A stretch of 57,307 nucleotides of DNA from Priestia megaterium. Its GTDB lineage: Bacteria; Bacillota; Bacilli; Bacillales; Bacillaceae_H. A program made the translations under genes and the position numbers. The DNA lies in the NCBI GenBank assembly GCA_008180335.1, contig VTEF01000002.1:797308-854614 (forward strand), written 5' to 3'. How positions within the stretch are numbered: the first letter of the stretch is position 1; each line of letters opens with the position of its first letter. The notes under the pieces are model-generated. The model was given only the letters and a program-made list of their open reading frames with translations. It did not search any database and had not been told where the DNA came from. Shown piece by piece: positions 15,661-23,354 of the stretch.

Positions 15661-17022
15661 GTGAATTTAGAATATAATGAAATTTTGACTATTATAGAAG
15701 AAATAAAAAGTTTGAAATTTAGAGAAGACGTAGGAATGTTGTTTAATAGTAGAACAGGGACAATACATAGGATTGAGAATGAATTAGGAATCCTAATTGT
15801 CTCGTTATTAACACAGAATTATGATCTTGAGTACGTAAAAAATTATATTCTAAATGAATATGATGTAGATGAACAAGAGCTAAATAACGATTTAAGTGAT
15901 TTTTTATTTAGCCTTATCCAACATCAAGAAAATATTTGGGAGTGGGATATTGAAAAGAAACACGAATCATTATTAGAATTTCCTTTACGCATAGAGATAG
16001 AAGTGACTTCTTTATGTAACTGGAACTGTGGTTTTTGTTACAACGTATGGAAAATAGACCCGAATTTAACTGATGCAGATGTTAAACAGAAGATCAAAAT
16101 GTTACCTCAAAAACATCTTTCAAAGGAGAAAATTTTTAAAATTTTAGATGAATGTAATGAAAATGGTTGTTTTACGGTGCGTTATAGTGGTGGTGAAACT
16201 TTGTTACATCCAGACATAGAAGAAATTCTTGAGTATGGAGGTAGGCTAGGTTTATATCAAGTAGTCTTTACTAATGGACATTTTCTAGATATTGAATTGG
16301 CTAAGCGTTTTCAAAAATATAATGTAGGAACCGTTTTAATCTCTTTACATGGTGATAAAACTGTTCACAATGCGTTAACAGGACATAAAATGGCTTATCA
16401 GAAGGCTATTGATGCCATTGCACTACTGGCTAAGTTAAATATTGAAGTAGTAGTTGAGCTAACTTTAGTAAAAAGTAATTTTAATGGTGCAATTAATGTT
16501 ATGAAGGATTCCTATGATAATGGAGCAAGGCATTTTAGTGTAATGCGCTATGTACCAACAGGTAAAAATGACGATGTATATGGGGTACCTATTGAAAATA
16601 TGATGCCATTAATGGAAGAGATAGATAAACTCCAGCAACAGTACACGGATTTAATAGTAGCATGGCCATGTGGACAGAAAATGTGTACTTCTAATGAAGA
16701 TACACCGTTAAGCAGTGATGACCCCACTTTACCATTAAGAAAACGACAGCTGTCAGGTCATTGCGAAGCTGGGTTGACCTGGGGAAGTATATCCTTTGAT
16801 GGTAGGCTAAGACACTGTCCACATAGCAATGTATTTTTTGGTGATGCAGTTAATGACGGTATTAAGAATATATGGGGTGCTATGACTCAAAAAATATCAG
16901 ATGTTCTTAGACCAAGAAAAACCTGTATTGGCTGCAGTCAGCTAGAGAGCTGTCGAGGTGGTTGTCATTTACCACATTTTTTTGAAACTACAGAAGAACA
17001 AATGTCAAGCTGTTCATCATAA
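15661..17022 (+). CDS. Radical SAM/SPASM peptide-modifying enzyme with PqqD-like domain
   Basis: The 453-residue protein has three parts. Residues 15-90 are a PqqD-like peptide-recognition domain (FREDVGMLFNSRTGTIHRIE and the ELGILIVSLL helix). Residues 110-330 are the radical SAM core with the CxxxCxxC cluster motif at Cys119, Cys123 and Cys126 and the GGE motif at 177-179. Residues 368-451 are a SPASM domain with Cys at 368, 386, 422, 425, 431, 435 and 451 for auxiliary clusters. Start is GTG 15661 behind GAGGAGG. It should modify the 22-residue peptide just upstream by radical chemistry; whether it forms a thioether, C-C or other bond is not visible. Confidence 0.92.
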   Translation: MNLEYNEILTIIEEIKSLKFREDVGMLFNSRTGTIHRIENELGILIVSLLTQNYDLEYVKNYILNEYDVDEQELNNDLSDFLFSLIQHQENIWEWDIEKKHESLLEFPLRIEIEVTSLCNWNCGFCYNVWKIDPNLTDADVKQKIKMLPQKHLSKEKIFKILDECNENGCFTVRYSGGETLLHPDIEEILEYGGRLGLYQVVFTNGHFLDIELAKRFQKYNVGTVLISLHGDKTVHNALTGHKMAYQKAIDAIALLAKLNIEVVVELTLVKSNFNGAINVMKDSYDNGARHFSVMRYVPTGKNDDVYGVPIENMMPLMEEIDKLQQQYTDLIVAWPCGQKMCTSNEDTPLSSDDPTLPLRKRQLSGHCEAGLTWGSISFDGRLRHCPHSNVFFGDAVNDGIKNIWGAMTQKISDVLRPRKTCIGCSQLESCRGGCHLPHFFETTEEQMSSCSS

Positions 17023-17043
17023 TATTAAAGGAGTGTTGTAAAG

Positions 17044-18105
17044 GTGTTAACATTAATTATTGGAGATAAGCAGTTTTCGTCTTGGTCAATGCGAGCTTCT
17101 ATAATTTTAAAGGAAAAGAAAGTTCCTTATCAGGAGGTAGTAGCTGGTTTAGACTGGCCTATTAAATTTACTGATAACGGACTTATACCTATAAATGCAA
17201 AGGATGAATATGATTTACCAAAGGAGCCAGCATCAGGTTGTGGTTGTCAAGTTACCCAGTTGTTAAAATTAGATAGTACTAAGCTTTTAAGGAATAGCAT
17301 TGTTGAGCATTTACCGAGAGTTCCTATTTTAATTGATAGTGATACCGGAGCTGTAATTTGTGATGTTTTATCAATATCGGAATATTTAGAAGAGGAATTT
17401 ACTGAATATACCAGTTTGTTAAGTGACGATATTATAAAAAGAAGTGATATTCGTGTTTTTAGCAGTCACATTCATGCAGATCTATTGCCTTTAATGAGTG
17501 GCATGTCTTATGCGAACTCATTTAGAAAAAATGATAAACATAGCATTTCGGAAGAGACTAATGAACAACTACATGAGACTTTAGATTTGTTAGAGAGCAC
17601 ATTGAAAAGAAAAGTGAAAAAAGGGTGGAATGGTAAATTTTTATTTGGAAATTTCTCGTTGGCTGATGCAATGTTCTCACCAATGGCTCAGCAAATTCGA
17701 GGATGGAATATTGAAGTAGAAAGTGAAGACGTAAATGCTTACTTAGATGCTGTACTTAGTAGAGAATCAGTAAAAATGTATCTTAACGAGGCTAGAGAGC
17801 CTTATATATTACTAAATGAAACTGTTAAGGACTCTCCAGCCTGGATTGCAAGACATTATAGATTTTGGCCTGAAATTAATATGATTCATAACTGTGAGAA
17901 AGATGTTTTTCATATTATAGAAAATGAAGTTGGATTGTCGTTATTTAATCTGGCTTTCAAAGGATATACTCGGGATGATATAGCTAATACAATTGCCAAA
18001 GATTACAATGTAGAAAAAGATATTCTTTTAGAGGATATAGATAGCTTCTTTACTAATATACATCCTAATAAAAATGTAGAAAATAATTTAAATGTAGTAT
18101 TTTAA
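17044..18105 (+). CDS. Glutathione S-transferase fused to PqqD-like domain
   Basis: The 353-residue protein starts with a thioredoxin-fold GST domain (QFSSWSMRASIILKEKKVPY with the Ser-Ser-Trp-Ser element; cis-Pro in RVPILID; DVLSISEYLEEEF). A long insertion at residues 45-88 carries a Cys-Gly-Cys (66-68). The all-helical GST C-domain follows (FLFGNFSLADAMFSPMAQQI at 200-218). Residues 275-340 form a second PqqD-like domain (MIHNCEKDVFHIIENEVGL, GYTRDDIANTIAKDYNV). This combination implies that the GST acts on, or is delivered to, the leader-bound peptide. GTG start behind AAAGGAG. I know of no described RiPP enzyme of this architecture. Confidence 0.88.
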   Translation: MLTLIIGDKQFSSWSMRASIILKEKKVPYQEVVAGLDWPIKFTDNGLIPINAKDEYDLPKEPASGCGCQVTQLLKLDSTKLLRNSIVEHLPRVPILIDSDTGAVICDVLSISEYLEEEFTEYTSLLSDDIIKRSDIRVFSSHIHADLLPLMSGMSYANSFRKNDKHSISEETNEQLHETLDLLESTLKRKVKKGWNGKFLFGNFSLADAMFSPMAQQIRGWNIEVESEDVNAYLDAVLSRESVKMYLNEAREPYILLNETVKDSPAWIARHYRFWPEINMIHNCEKDVFHIIENEVGLSLFNLAFKGYTRDDIANTIAKDYNVEKDILLEDIDSFFTNIHPNKNVENNLNVVF

Positions 18106-18115
18106 TAGGGGATAT

Positions 18116-19363
18116 ATGGAAAATAAATTCCGGGATCTACAAATAGGTACAGAGGAAACACTAAGATATATATCAGTAGAGGGGTTAATATTAATAATTC
18201 CTATAATAGGAATTAAAGTTTTGGAATTAAATAATTCATTAATTGGAGTAGCTATTTCACTCTCTTCAATAGGTTATTTATTATTTGGTTATATAGCAGG
18301 ATTAATAGCTGATAAATGGAACAGGCAGAAAGTAATTATAACTTCATTATTAATGAAAGCTTTATGTTTTGGTTTATTTTCGTACTCCATTGTATCTTCA
18401 AATTTAAATAAAGTAAGTTATTTCTTAATTATATGTATGATTAGTCTATTCGTAGTTATAATTGAAACTACAATTACTGCATGGATACCTGACATATATA
18501 GTAGCGAAAAGTTATCAGAAATAAATGGGGTAATCCAATTTTCAAAGTCTAGTGCAAATTTAATTGGCCCATTTCTAGGAGGACTTTCAATAGATAAACT
18601 AGGTATCTCATGGACACTTTTACTTATAACTATATGTCTAATCATATCAAGCTTATCTATAGTAAGAATTAAAACATATATTAAACCCAAGAATGTAAAT
18701 TCTGATTATGAAAATTTAACCAAAGAAGTTAAAAAGAATAAAAGGTTAAAAAATGTAAAGTATATATTTACAAATAATATTCTTAGGAATCTAGTCCTTA
18801 CTACAGGGACCATTAATTTTTCAATTTCAATATATACAGCCATGGTAGTAATCTTTTTAGTGGAAAATTTAGGTTTTTCCACTTATCTTACTGGAATAGT
18901 AATCTCTTTAAGTGGTATAGGCGCCTTATTAGGCTCATTTATAACTCCAAAATTAATAAAAAAGTTCGGTGTAATAAAAATTATGGTATTTGGTCCCATA
19001 ATACCAAGCTGTGGCTTACTTCTAGCAAGCTTTGCCCATGAAAAAATGGGCGTCATTCTTTTTGTAACAGGAAGTATTTGCTTCTTTACCGCAAGAAGTA
19101 TAGGAAGTGTGGCTAGGGTAACAGTTCAACAAATCGTTGTACCCTCCCACATCAGAGGAGAAGTAAGTGGAACGATGATCATGCTTACATGGGGAACAAT
19201 TCCATTAGGAGCTATATGTGCAGGAGTATTGAGCGATGTTATAGGTGTCCAAAAAGTTTTAATGTTAGCAGGTATAATTTTAGTATTATCAAACTTTTGG
19301 TTAATGAATCGTAGGATTCTCAATTTAAATGATAAACAACTTAAAGATAGAATAGTGTCCTAG
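18116..19363 (+). CDS. MFS transporter, probable product exporter
   Basis: The 415-residue protein has twelve hydrophobic segments and the MFS loop motif after segment 2 (GYIAGLIADKWNRQKVII). It resembles MFS drug-efflux proteins such as the macrolide-efflux group. It begins 11 bases after the GST gene behind AGGGGAT, so it belongs to the same transcription unit and most likely exports the mature peptide or a small molecule cut from it, perhaps giving self-protection. Codon use is very rich in ATA, TTA and AGA, as in the rest of the cluster. Confidence 0.85.
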   Translation: MENKFRDLQIGTEETLRYISVEGLILIIPIIGIKVLELNNSLIGVAISLSSIGYLLFGYIAGLIADKWNRQKVIITSLLMKALCFGLFSYSIVSSNLNKVSYFLIICMISLFVVIIETTITAWIPDIYSSEKLSEINGVIQFSKSSANLIGPFLGGLSIDKLGISWTLLLITICLIISSLSIVRIKTYIKPKNVNSDYENLTKEVKKNKRLKNVKYIFTNNILRNLVLTTGTINFSISIYTAMVVIFLVENLGFSTYLTGIVISLSGIGALLGSFITPKLIKKFGVIKIMVFGPIIPSCGLLLASFAHEKMGVILFVTGSICFFTARSIGSVARVTVQQIVVPSHIRGEVSGTMIMLTWGTIPLGAICAGVLSDVIGVQKVLMLAGIILVLSNFWLMNRRILNLNDKQLKDRIVS

Positions 19364-19392
19364 AATATTGATTGTTAAGGAGAACCTTAAAC

Positions 19393-19440
19393 ATGAAGGG
19401 AATTTATACTAATTTAGCAGGAAATGAGTATATTCATTAA
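19393..19440 (+). CDS. Very short frame after the exporter
   Basis: A 15-codon frame, MKGIYTNLAGNEYIH, starts 8-9 bases behind an AAGGAG site, and a terminator follows directly. It could be a small peptide of the cluster or the remains of a truncated last gene. The ribosome site is good, but the length gives little support. Confidence 0.3.
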   Translation: MKGIYTNLAGNEYIH

Positions 19441-19450
19441 TCACATTACA

Positions 19451-19482
19451 AGAAAAGGCCATAGATGCCTTTTCTTTTTTGT
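19451..19482 (+). terminator. Intrinsic terminator of the RiPP-like operon
   Basis: AGAAAAGGC and GCCTTTTCT around CATAGAT with a T-run. Confidence 0.85.
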
Positions 19483-19538
19483 ATAATAAGGTAAAGGCTC
19501 TGCCCGTTGAATCGGGGTAGATAAGGAGGGATGCTTTT

Positions 19539-20477
19539 TTGTCCGCTATTCAAAAAGCATATAGTGCAGCGTTGTTATATGCCTTAATTACAGGCTTTGC
19601 GCTCATGATTGTTAAAATTGCTTTAACGTTCGCAACCCCGCTTGATACATTAGCTCATCGTTTTACCCTGTCTTTTATTGCAGCATCAATCCTTATTTTA
19701 TTTAAAAAAGAAAAAGTCATGATAAAGTGGAAAGATGTTTTAGCTATGTTACCTTTAGCTCTTTTGTTTCCAACAAGCTTTTTTGGCTTTCAAGCATTCG
19801 GTCTTGCATACACATCCTCATCAGAAGCAGGCATTATTCAGGCTACTGTTCCAGTTTTCACCTTACTATTAGCCGCTTATTTTCTAAACGAAACATCTAC
19901 GAAACTTCAAAAAGCAGCGATTATTTTATCAGTTGCAGGAGTTGCATATCTTTTTATTATGAAAGGGTTAGATGTAACATCAGACAGTCTAAAAGGAGCG
20001 GTCTTCATTCTCTTTACCGCACTTTCAAATGCAATGTACAATGTGCTGGCTAGAAAAGCAATGAAGCAATATTCGGTATTTGAACTAACGTACATCATGA
20101 TATTCGTTGGTTTTCTTTCATTCAACAGTGCGGCACTTATAATGCACCAGCAAGCGAATACCTTACATACTTTTTTGATGCCGCTGACACAAATTGATTT
20201 TTTACTAGCTGTTGCTTATTTAGGCATTCTGTCATCACTTGCAACCGCTTTGTTATCAAATTATGCACTCGCGACGATACAAGCATCGCAAATGAGTGTC
20301 TTTACAAACTTAGCCACATTGATTTCCATTGCCGCCGGAGTCGCTATTTTGCACGAACAGCTTCACTATTTTCATATCATTGGTGCGATTACAATTATTC
20401 TAGGCGTCATTGGCACAACCTACAAAGGGAAGGAAACAGATGTCATAACAACTCACACAATCTCTAAAGAGAAATAG
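19539..20477 (+). CDS. DMT-superfamily (EamA) permease
   Basis: The 312-residue protein contains ten hydrophobic segments in two EamA repeats, with the typical phrases AYTSSSEAGIIQATVPVFT in the first half and LSSLATALLSNYALA in the second. It starts with TTG 19539 behind AAGGAGG. EamA proteins export metabolites and amino acids; the substrate is open. Its more usual base composition and its own terminators indicate that it is resident chromosome rather than part of the RiPP-like cluster. Confidence 0.85.
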   Translation: MSAIQKAYSAALLYALITGFALMIVKIALTFATPLDTLAHRFTLSFIAASILILFKKEKVMIKWKDVLAMLPLALLFPTSFFGFQAFGLAYTSSSEAGIIQATVPVFTLLLAAYFLNETSTKLQKAAIILSVAGVAYLFIMKGLDVTSDSLKGAVFILFTALSNAMYNVLARKAMKQYSVFELTYIMIFVGFLSFNSAALIMHQQANTLHTFLMPLTQIDFLLAVAYLGILSSLATALLSNYALATIQASQMSVFTNLATLISIAAGVAILHEQLHYFHIIGAITIILGVIGTTYKGKETDVITTHTISKEK

Positions 20478-20494
20478 TTATAGAGAGATTTTGT
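20459..20494 (+). terminator. Intrinsic terminator
   Basis: AATCTCT and AGAGAGATT around an internal loop that includes the stop codon, followed by TTTTG. Confidence 0.65.
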
Positions 20495-20621
20495 CTCTGC
20501 CAGCGTGGGAAATGAAATTTCCTGTAGTTTTCTAACATGTTCAGAAATGCCTCTATATCAAGGTTTTAAGGGGATCCTTGAAATGTAAATGAACTATAGT
20601 TTCCGTTGATTTTCTGTAGTG

Positions 20622-20650
20622 TATGACCAAAATATGACCAGAGTGTGACC
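20622..20650. repeat. Three TGACC direct repeats, 11-base period
   Basis: TATGACC at 20622 and 20633 and TGTGACC at 20644 are spaced exactly 11 bases. The surrounding 20495-20923 contains no gene that I can support. The helical phasing suggests a protein-binding site or a remnant from a mobile element. Confidence 0.4.
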
Positions 20651-20923
20651 GATATTTTTGTGGTGAATGTAGCTTTTCTTTTGTAGAATGATATGATTTT
20701 GAGATGTGATAGTATGCCGTAAATTACTTTACACTTTAGTAGAATTGTGACAAGGAAAGCAATTAGGAATAATGTAATCTAATCATGAAGCATGATGTTT
20801 TTATACATGATATAAACTAGAGATAAATATTTATATCTATGACTATTCTCTTTTATTTTGCAGTTATATCCTTTTTAATGAATCAACAAGCTTATAAAAG
20901 GGATTTGGATTGTCAACGCTAAA

Positions 20924-21962
20924 CTAGACAACTTTTTTAAGGTGCTTCCGTTTGTATTCGATCGGACTCACATAACCCAATGTTCCGTGAATGCGAATGT
21001 AATTAAACCAGTTTACATAGTCAGATAATTCTCTTGTTCATTCTTCTAAACTGGTAAAATGCTAAACTCTGTCTTAATAATTTTAAAGGTTGCTTCTGCC
21101 ACGGCGTTATCGTAAGGGCAGCCTTTCATACTTAACGATCGCTTGATCTGGAACGCTTCTAGCACTTCGTCAATAATTTTATTTTTAAATTCATTCCCAC
21201 GGTCTGTGTGGAAATATTGAATCTTTCGCAAGTCCTTCTTAATGGAAGCAAAGGCACGATACACAAGGGCTTCGTGCTAAACTCTGTCTTAATAATTTTA
21301 AAGGTTGCTTCTGCCACGGCGTTATCGTAAGGGCAGCCTTTCATACTTAACGATCGCTTGATCTGGAACGCTTCTAGCACTTCGTCAATAATTTTATTTT
21401 TAAATTCATTCCCACGGTCTGTGTGGAAATATTGAATCTTTCGCAAGTCCTTCTTAATGGAAGCAAAGGCACGATACACAAGGGCTTCGTCTTTGTTTGG
21501 ACCTGTACTATAACCGATGATTTCTCGATTAAAGAGATCGACAAATACACATACATAGTGCCAGTTTTTATCGACTCTTACATATGTTAAATCACTGACC
21601 ATCACGGCCATTTCCTTTTCTTGATGAAAGGCTCGATTGCCTTTGTTTTGTTCAACAGATTCATTACACTTTGTCGAATGAGGTTTAAATTGAGAGACTG
21701 TATAAGAAGAGACTAACTCTTGTTCTTTCATAATCCGACCAATTCGGCGCCTAGAAATGATAAATCCTTTCTTTTTTAAGTTCACCTTGATTTTACGAGT
21801 ACCATAGTGTTGCCGACTTAAGTGAAAGATTTCGATGATTTTTGTTGTCACTTCATCCTCTGATTGCCTTACTTTCGCTTCATAATAATACGTGCTTCGA
21901 GGAAGTTGTAGGACTTTACACATTGCTGATATCGAGTATTTGTGTCGATTTTGTTTAATCAC
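20924..21962 (-). pseudogene. IS3 transposase OrfB, frameshifted
   Basis: Reading from a GTG at 21962 gives the N-terminal HTH_21 part (KYSISAMCKVLQLPRSTYYY), the RRRIGRIMKEQELVS linker and the DDE integrase core (MVSDLTYVRVDKNWHYVCVF; HTDRGNEFKN; MKGCPYDNAVAEATFKIIKTEF with the catalytic Glu). At 21275 the frame enters a duplicated segment and is lost, because 215 bases is not a multiple of three. After the second copy, the true C-terminal codons resume only in a different frame and contain a TGA. Confidence 0.9.
21061..21490 (-). repeat. 215-bp tandem duplication inside orfB
   Basis: Positions 21061-21275 and 21276-21490 appear identical base by base. The left boundary of the repeat unit coincides with the position at which the window itself begins (window base 1 equals 21275). 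That coincidence suggests that either a contig-join artefact or a real slippage event produced it. Confidence 0.9.
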
Positions 21963-22021
21963 ATTTACTTTCGTCCTAGTATCAGCGCGGCTTGCTTTAA
22001 AATGTCATTTTCCATCTCTAA

Positions 22022-22255
22022 TTATTTATTTCGTTTGCGTAGTTCCATCAGTTCTTTTTGTTCGGGCGTAAGGTTATCCTTTTCTTTAAATGAGCCTGTT
22101 TCTTGACTTTGTTTCAACCACTTATCTAACGAAGAAGGAGTCAAGTTATACTCTCGAATAATTTCTTTTCGAGGTTTTCCATTTTTGTACAGCTGTACGA
22201 TCTGTTGTTTAAATTCTGGTGTGAACGTTCGACGCTCTCTTTTGGACATGGTCAA
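22022..22255 (-). pseudogene. IS3 transposase OrfA, prematurely stopped
   Basis: Seventy-seven residues with the usual OrfA HTH: RRTFTPEFKQQIVQLYKNGK, EYNLTPSSLDKWLKQSQETG, then PEQKELMELRKRNK. Related proteins continue with LEMENDILKQAALILGRK, and exactly this sequence follows here after a TAA, which probably arose from CAA. The premature stop removes the leucine-zipper end and the region where the ribosome normally shifts into orfB. Confidence 0.85.
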
Positions 22256-22433
22256 TTCTCCTCTAATGTAGTATCTGTAGTTTACTTGACCTTAAAAATC
22301 CTGTCCAACCAAGTGTAGCCTATCCAGTGTTACAATAATTTATTTACTTAATAAAAATGTTTTTATAAATTTTTATTAAATCTTTTCTAAATACTTTTTA
22401 TCGGACGAAATCTACTTTATTCTGCTAATAAGA

Positions 22434-22515
22434 GATTATTTGGAAAATAATCATTGACAAAAAAAATCAAAGACAGTAAACTCTAAGTGGTAAATAGTAA
22501 GTATTACGATTTACC
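22434..22515 (+). promoter_or_regulatory. Promoter of metallophore operon with Zur box and Fur-like palindrome
   Basis: TTGACA (22454-22459), 17 bases, TAAACT (22477-22482). At the expected start point lies a 27-base palindrome (22489-22515) with outer arms GGTAAAT and ATTTACC and inner GTAA and TTAC; it differs from the Bacillus Zur consensus (AAATCGTAAT, N, ATTACGATTT) at only two places. A second perfect palindrome GATTATTT-GGA-AAATAATC (22434-22452), running into ATTGAC, resembles a Fur box and abuts the -35 box. Dual zinc and iron repression is known for the staphylopine operon of Staphylococcus. Confidence 0.8.
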
Positions 22516-22534
22516 TTTTTTAGGAGGGATGTCA

Positions 22535-23332
22535 ATGAAGGAAAGATATGAACTGCTGCTTTCGTTAAAATCATTAGATTACGAGATCAGCGAGCTGCTT
22601 CAGTATGTGAAGGAGTGCAAAGAGTGTTTTGGCATTTTGCATCAAAAGCTTGATTTGCTTTGTCAATTTATCTTAAGTGAAGAAAATATCCAAAAGTGGA
22701 ACGAGTGGGGAGAGGATAAAGAAATTCAGTGCTATTGTGAACAATTGCGGGAAACGGCCGTTCAAGCGCTATGTGATATGGAGAAATATCAATCACTTTG
22801 TACGTATCACAGTCAGTTTGATATGAGTGAATATATTGATCAGCTGTCGGTTTCGGTCCGTAAAGAAATGGATGAATTACATATTAATCAGGAATCAAAA
22901 GTATTGTTCATTGGCTCTGGTGCATTTCCTACAACCGCGCTGACAATTGCCAAAGAAACAGGAGCGCACGTTATGGGCGTAGATATTGATGGTGAAGCCA
23001 TCCAATTAGCAAGAAAACTAACGGAGTTATCCGGCTTGCATTCTACGGTCAAATTTTCAAGTGAAGAGTTACATACATTAGCATATGCGAAAGAAGCGAC
23101 GCATATTATCATTGCTTCATTAGTTCAAAATAAAATGGAAGTGTTAAATTGCTTAAAAGATTTTGTTCAACCGGCTACAAGCGTCATTGTCCGCTATGGA
23201 AACGGATTGAAGTCTGTTTTTAATTACCCATTTAAAAATGAGCTGTCAAATGAATGGATTCAGACAAAAACAAGAGAGAATGAGGCAATCTACGATACCA
23301 TCATTTTAAACAAAGCAGGTATATGTGTATAA
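22535..23332 (+). CDS. cntL: Nicotianamine synthase-like metallophore enzyme CntL
   Basis: The 265-residue protein has a helical N-terminal part and a methyltransferase-like fold with the AdoMet site KVLFIGSGAFPTTALTIAKE and GVDIDGEAIQLARKL, matching CntL/nicotianamine synthase. The enzyme moves an aminobutyrate unit from S-adenosylmethionine onto histidine, the first step of staphylopine-type metallophores. ATG 22535 lies 7 bases behind AGGAGG; the nearer ATG at 22529 touches that site. It is the first gene of the metal-regulated operon. No CntK-like histidine racemase is present, so L-histidine is the default substrate prediction. Confidence 0.9.
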   Translation: MKERYELLLSLKSLDYEISELLQYVKECKECFGILHQKLDLLCQFILSEENIQKWNEWGEDKEIQCYCEQLRETAVQALCDMEKYQSLCTYHSQFDMSEYIDQLSVSVRKEMDELHINQESKVLFIGSGAFPTTALTIAKETGAHVMGVDIDGEAIQLARKLTELSGLHSTVKFSSEELHTLAYAKEATHIIIASLVQNKMEVLNCLKDFVQPATSVIVRYGNGLKSVFNYPFKNELSNEWIQTKTRENEAIYDTIILNKAGICV

Positions 23333-23354
23333 AAAAGCTGCAGAAAGGGTTTAT

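Larger units (their letters stand above)
20924..22307 (-). mobile_element. IS3-family insertion sequence, inactivated
   Basis: The element has imperfect terminal repeats: TAGACAACTTTTTTAAGGTG at 20925-20944 and, on the other strand, TGGACAGGATTTTTAAGGTC ending at 22307. It has two frames on the minus strand, orfA and orfB. No clear target duplication is visible. It is inactive for several reasons: a TAA ends orfA early, orfB has a 215-base internal tandem duplication, and its last third has an additional frame error and stop before the conserved NWFNYIRIHGTLGYVSPIEY end. Without the duplication it would be about 1.17 kb. Confidence 0.9.

Noticed and set aside
20495-20923. Phage attachment site
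   Set aside because: No integrase, tRNA or duplicated core sequence; only the three TGACC repeats are visible.
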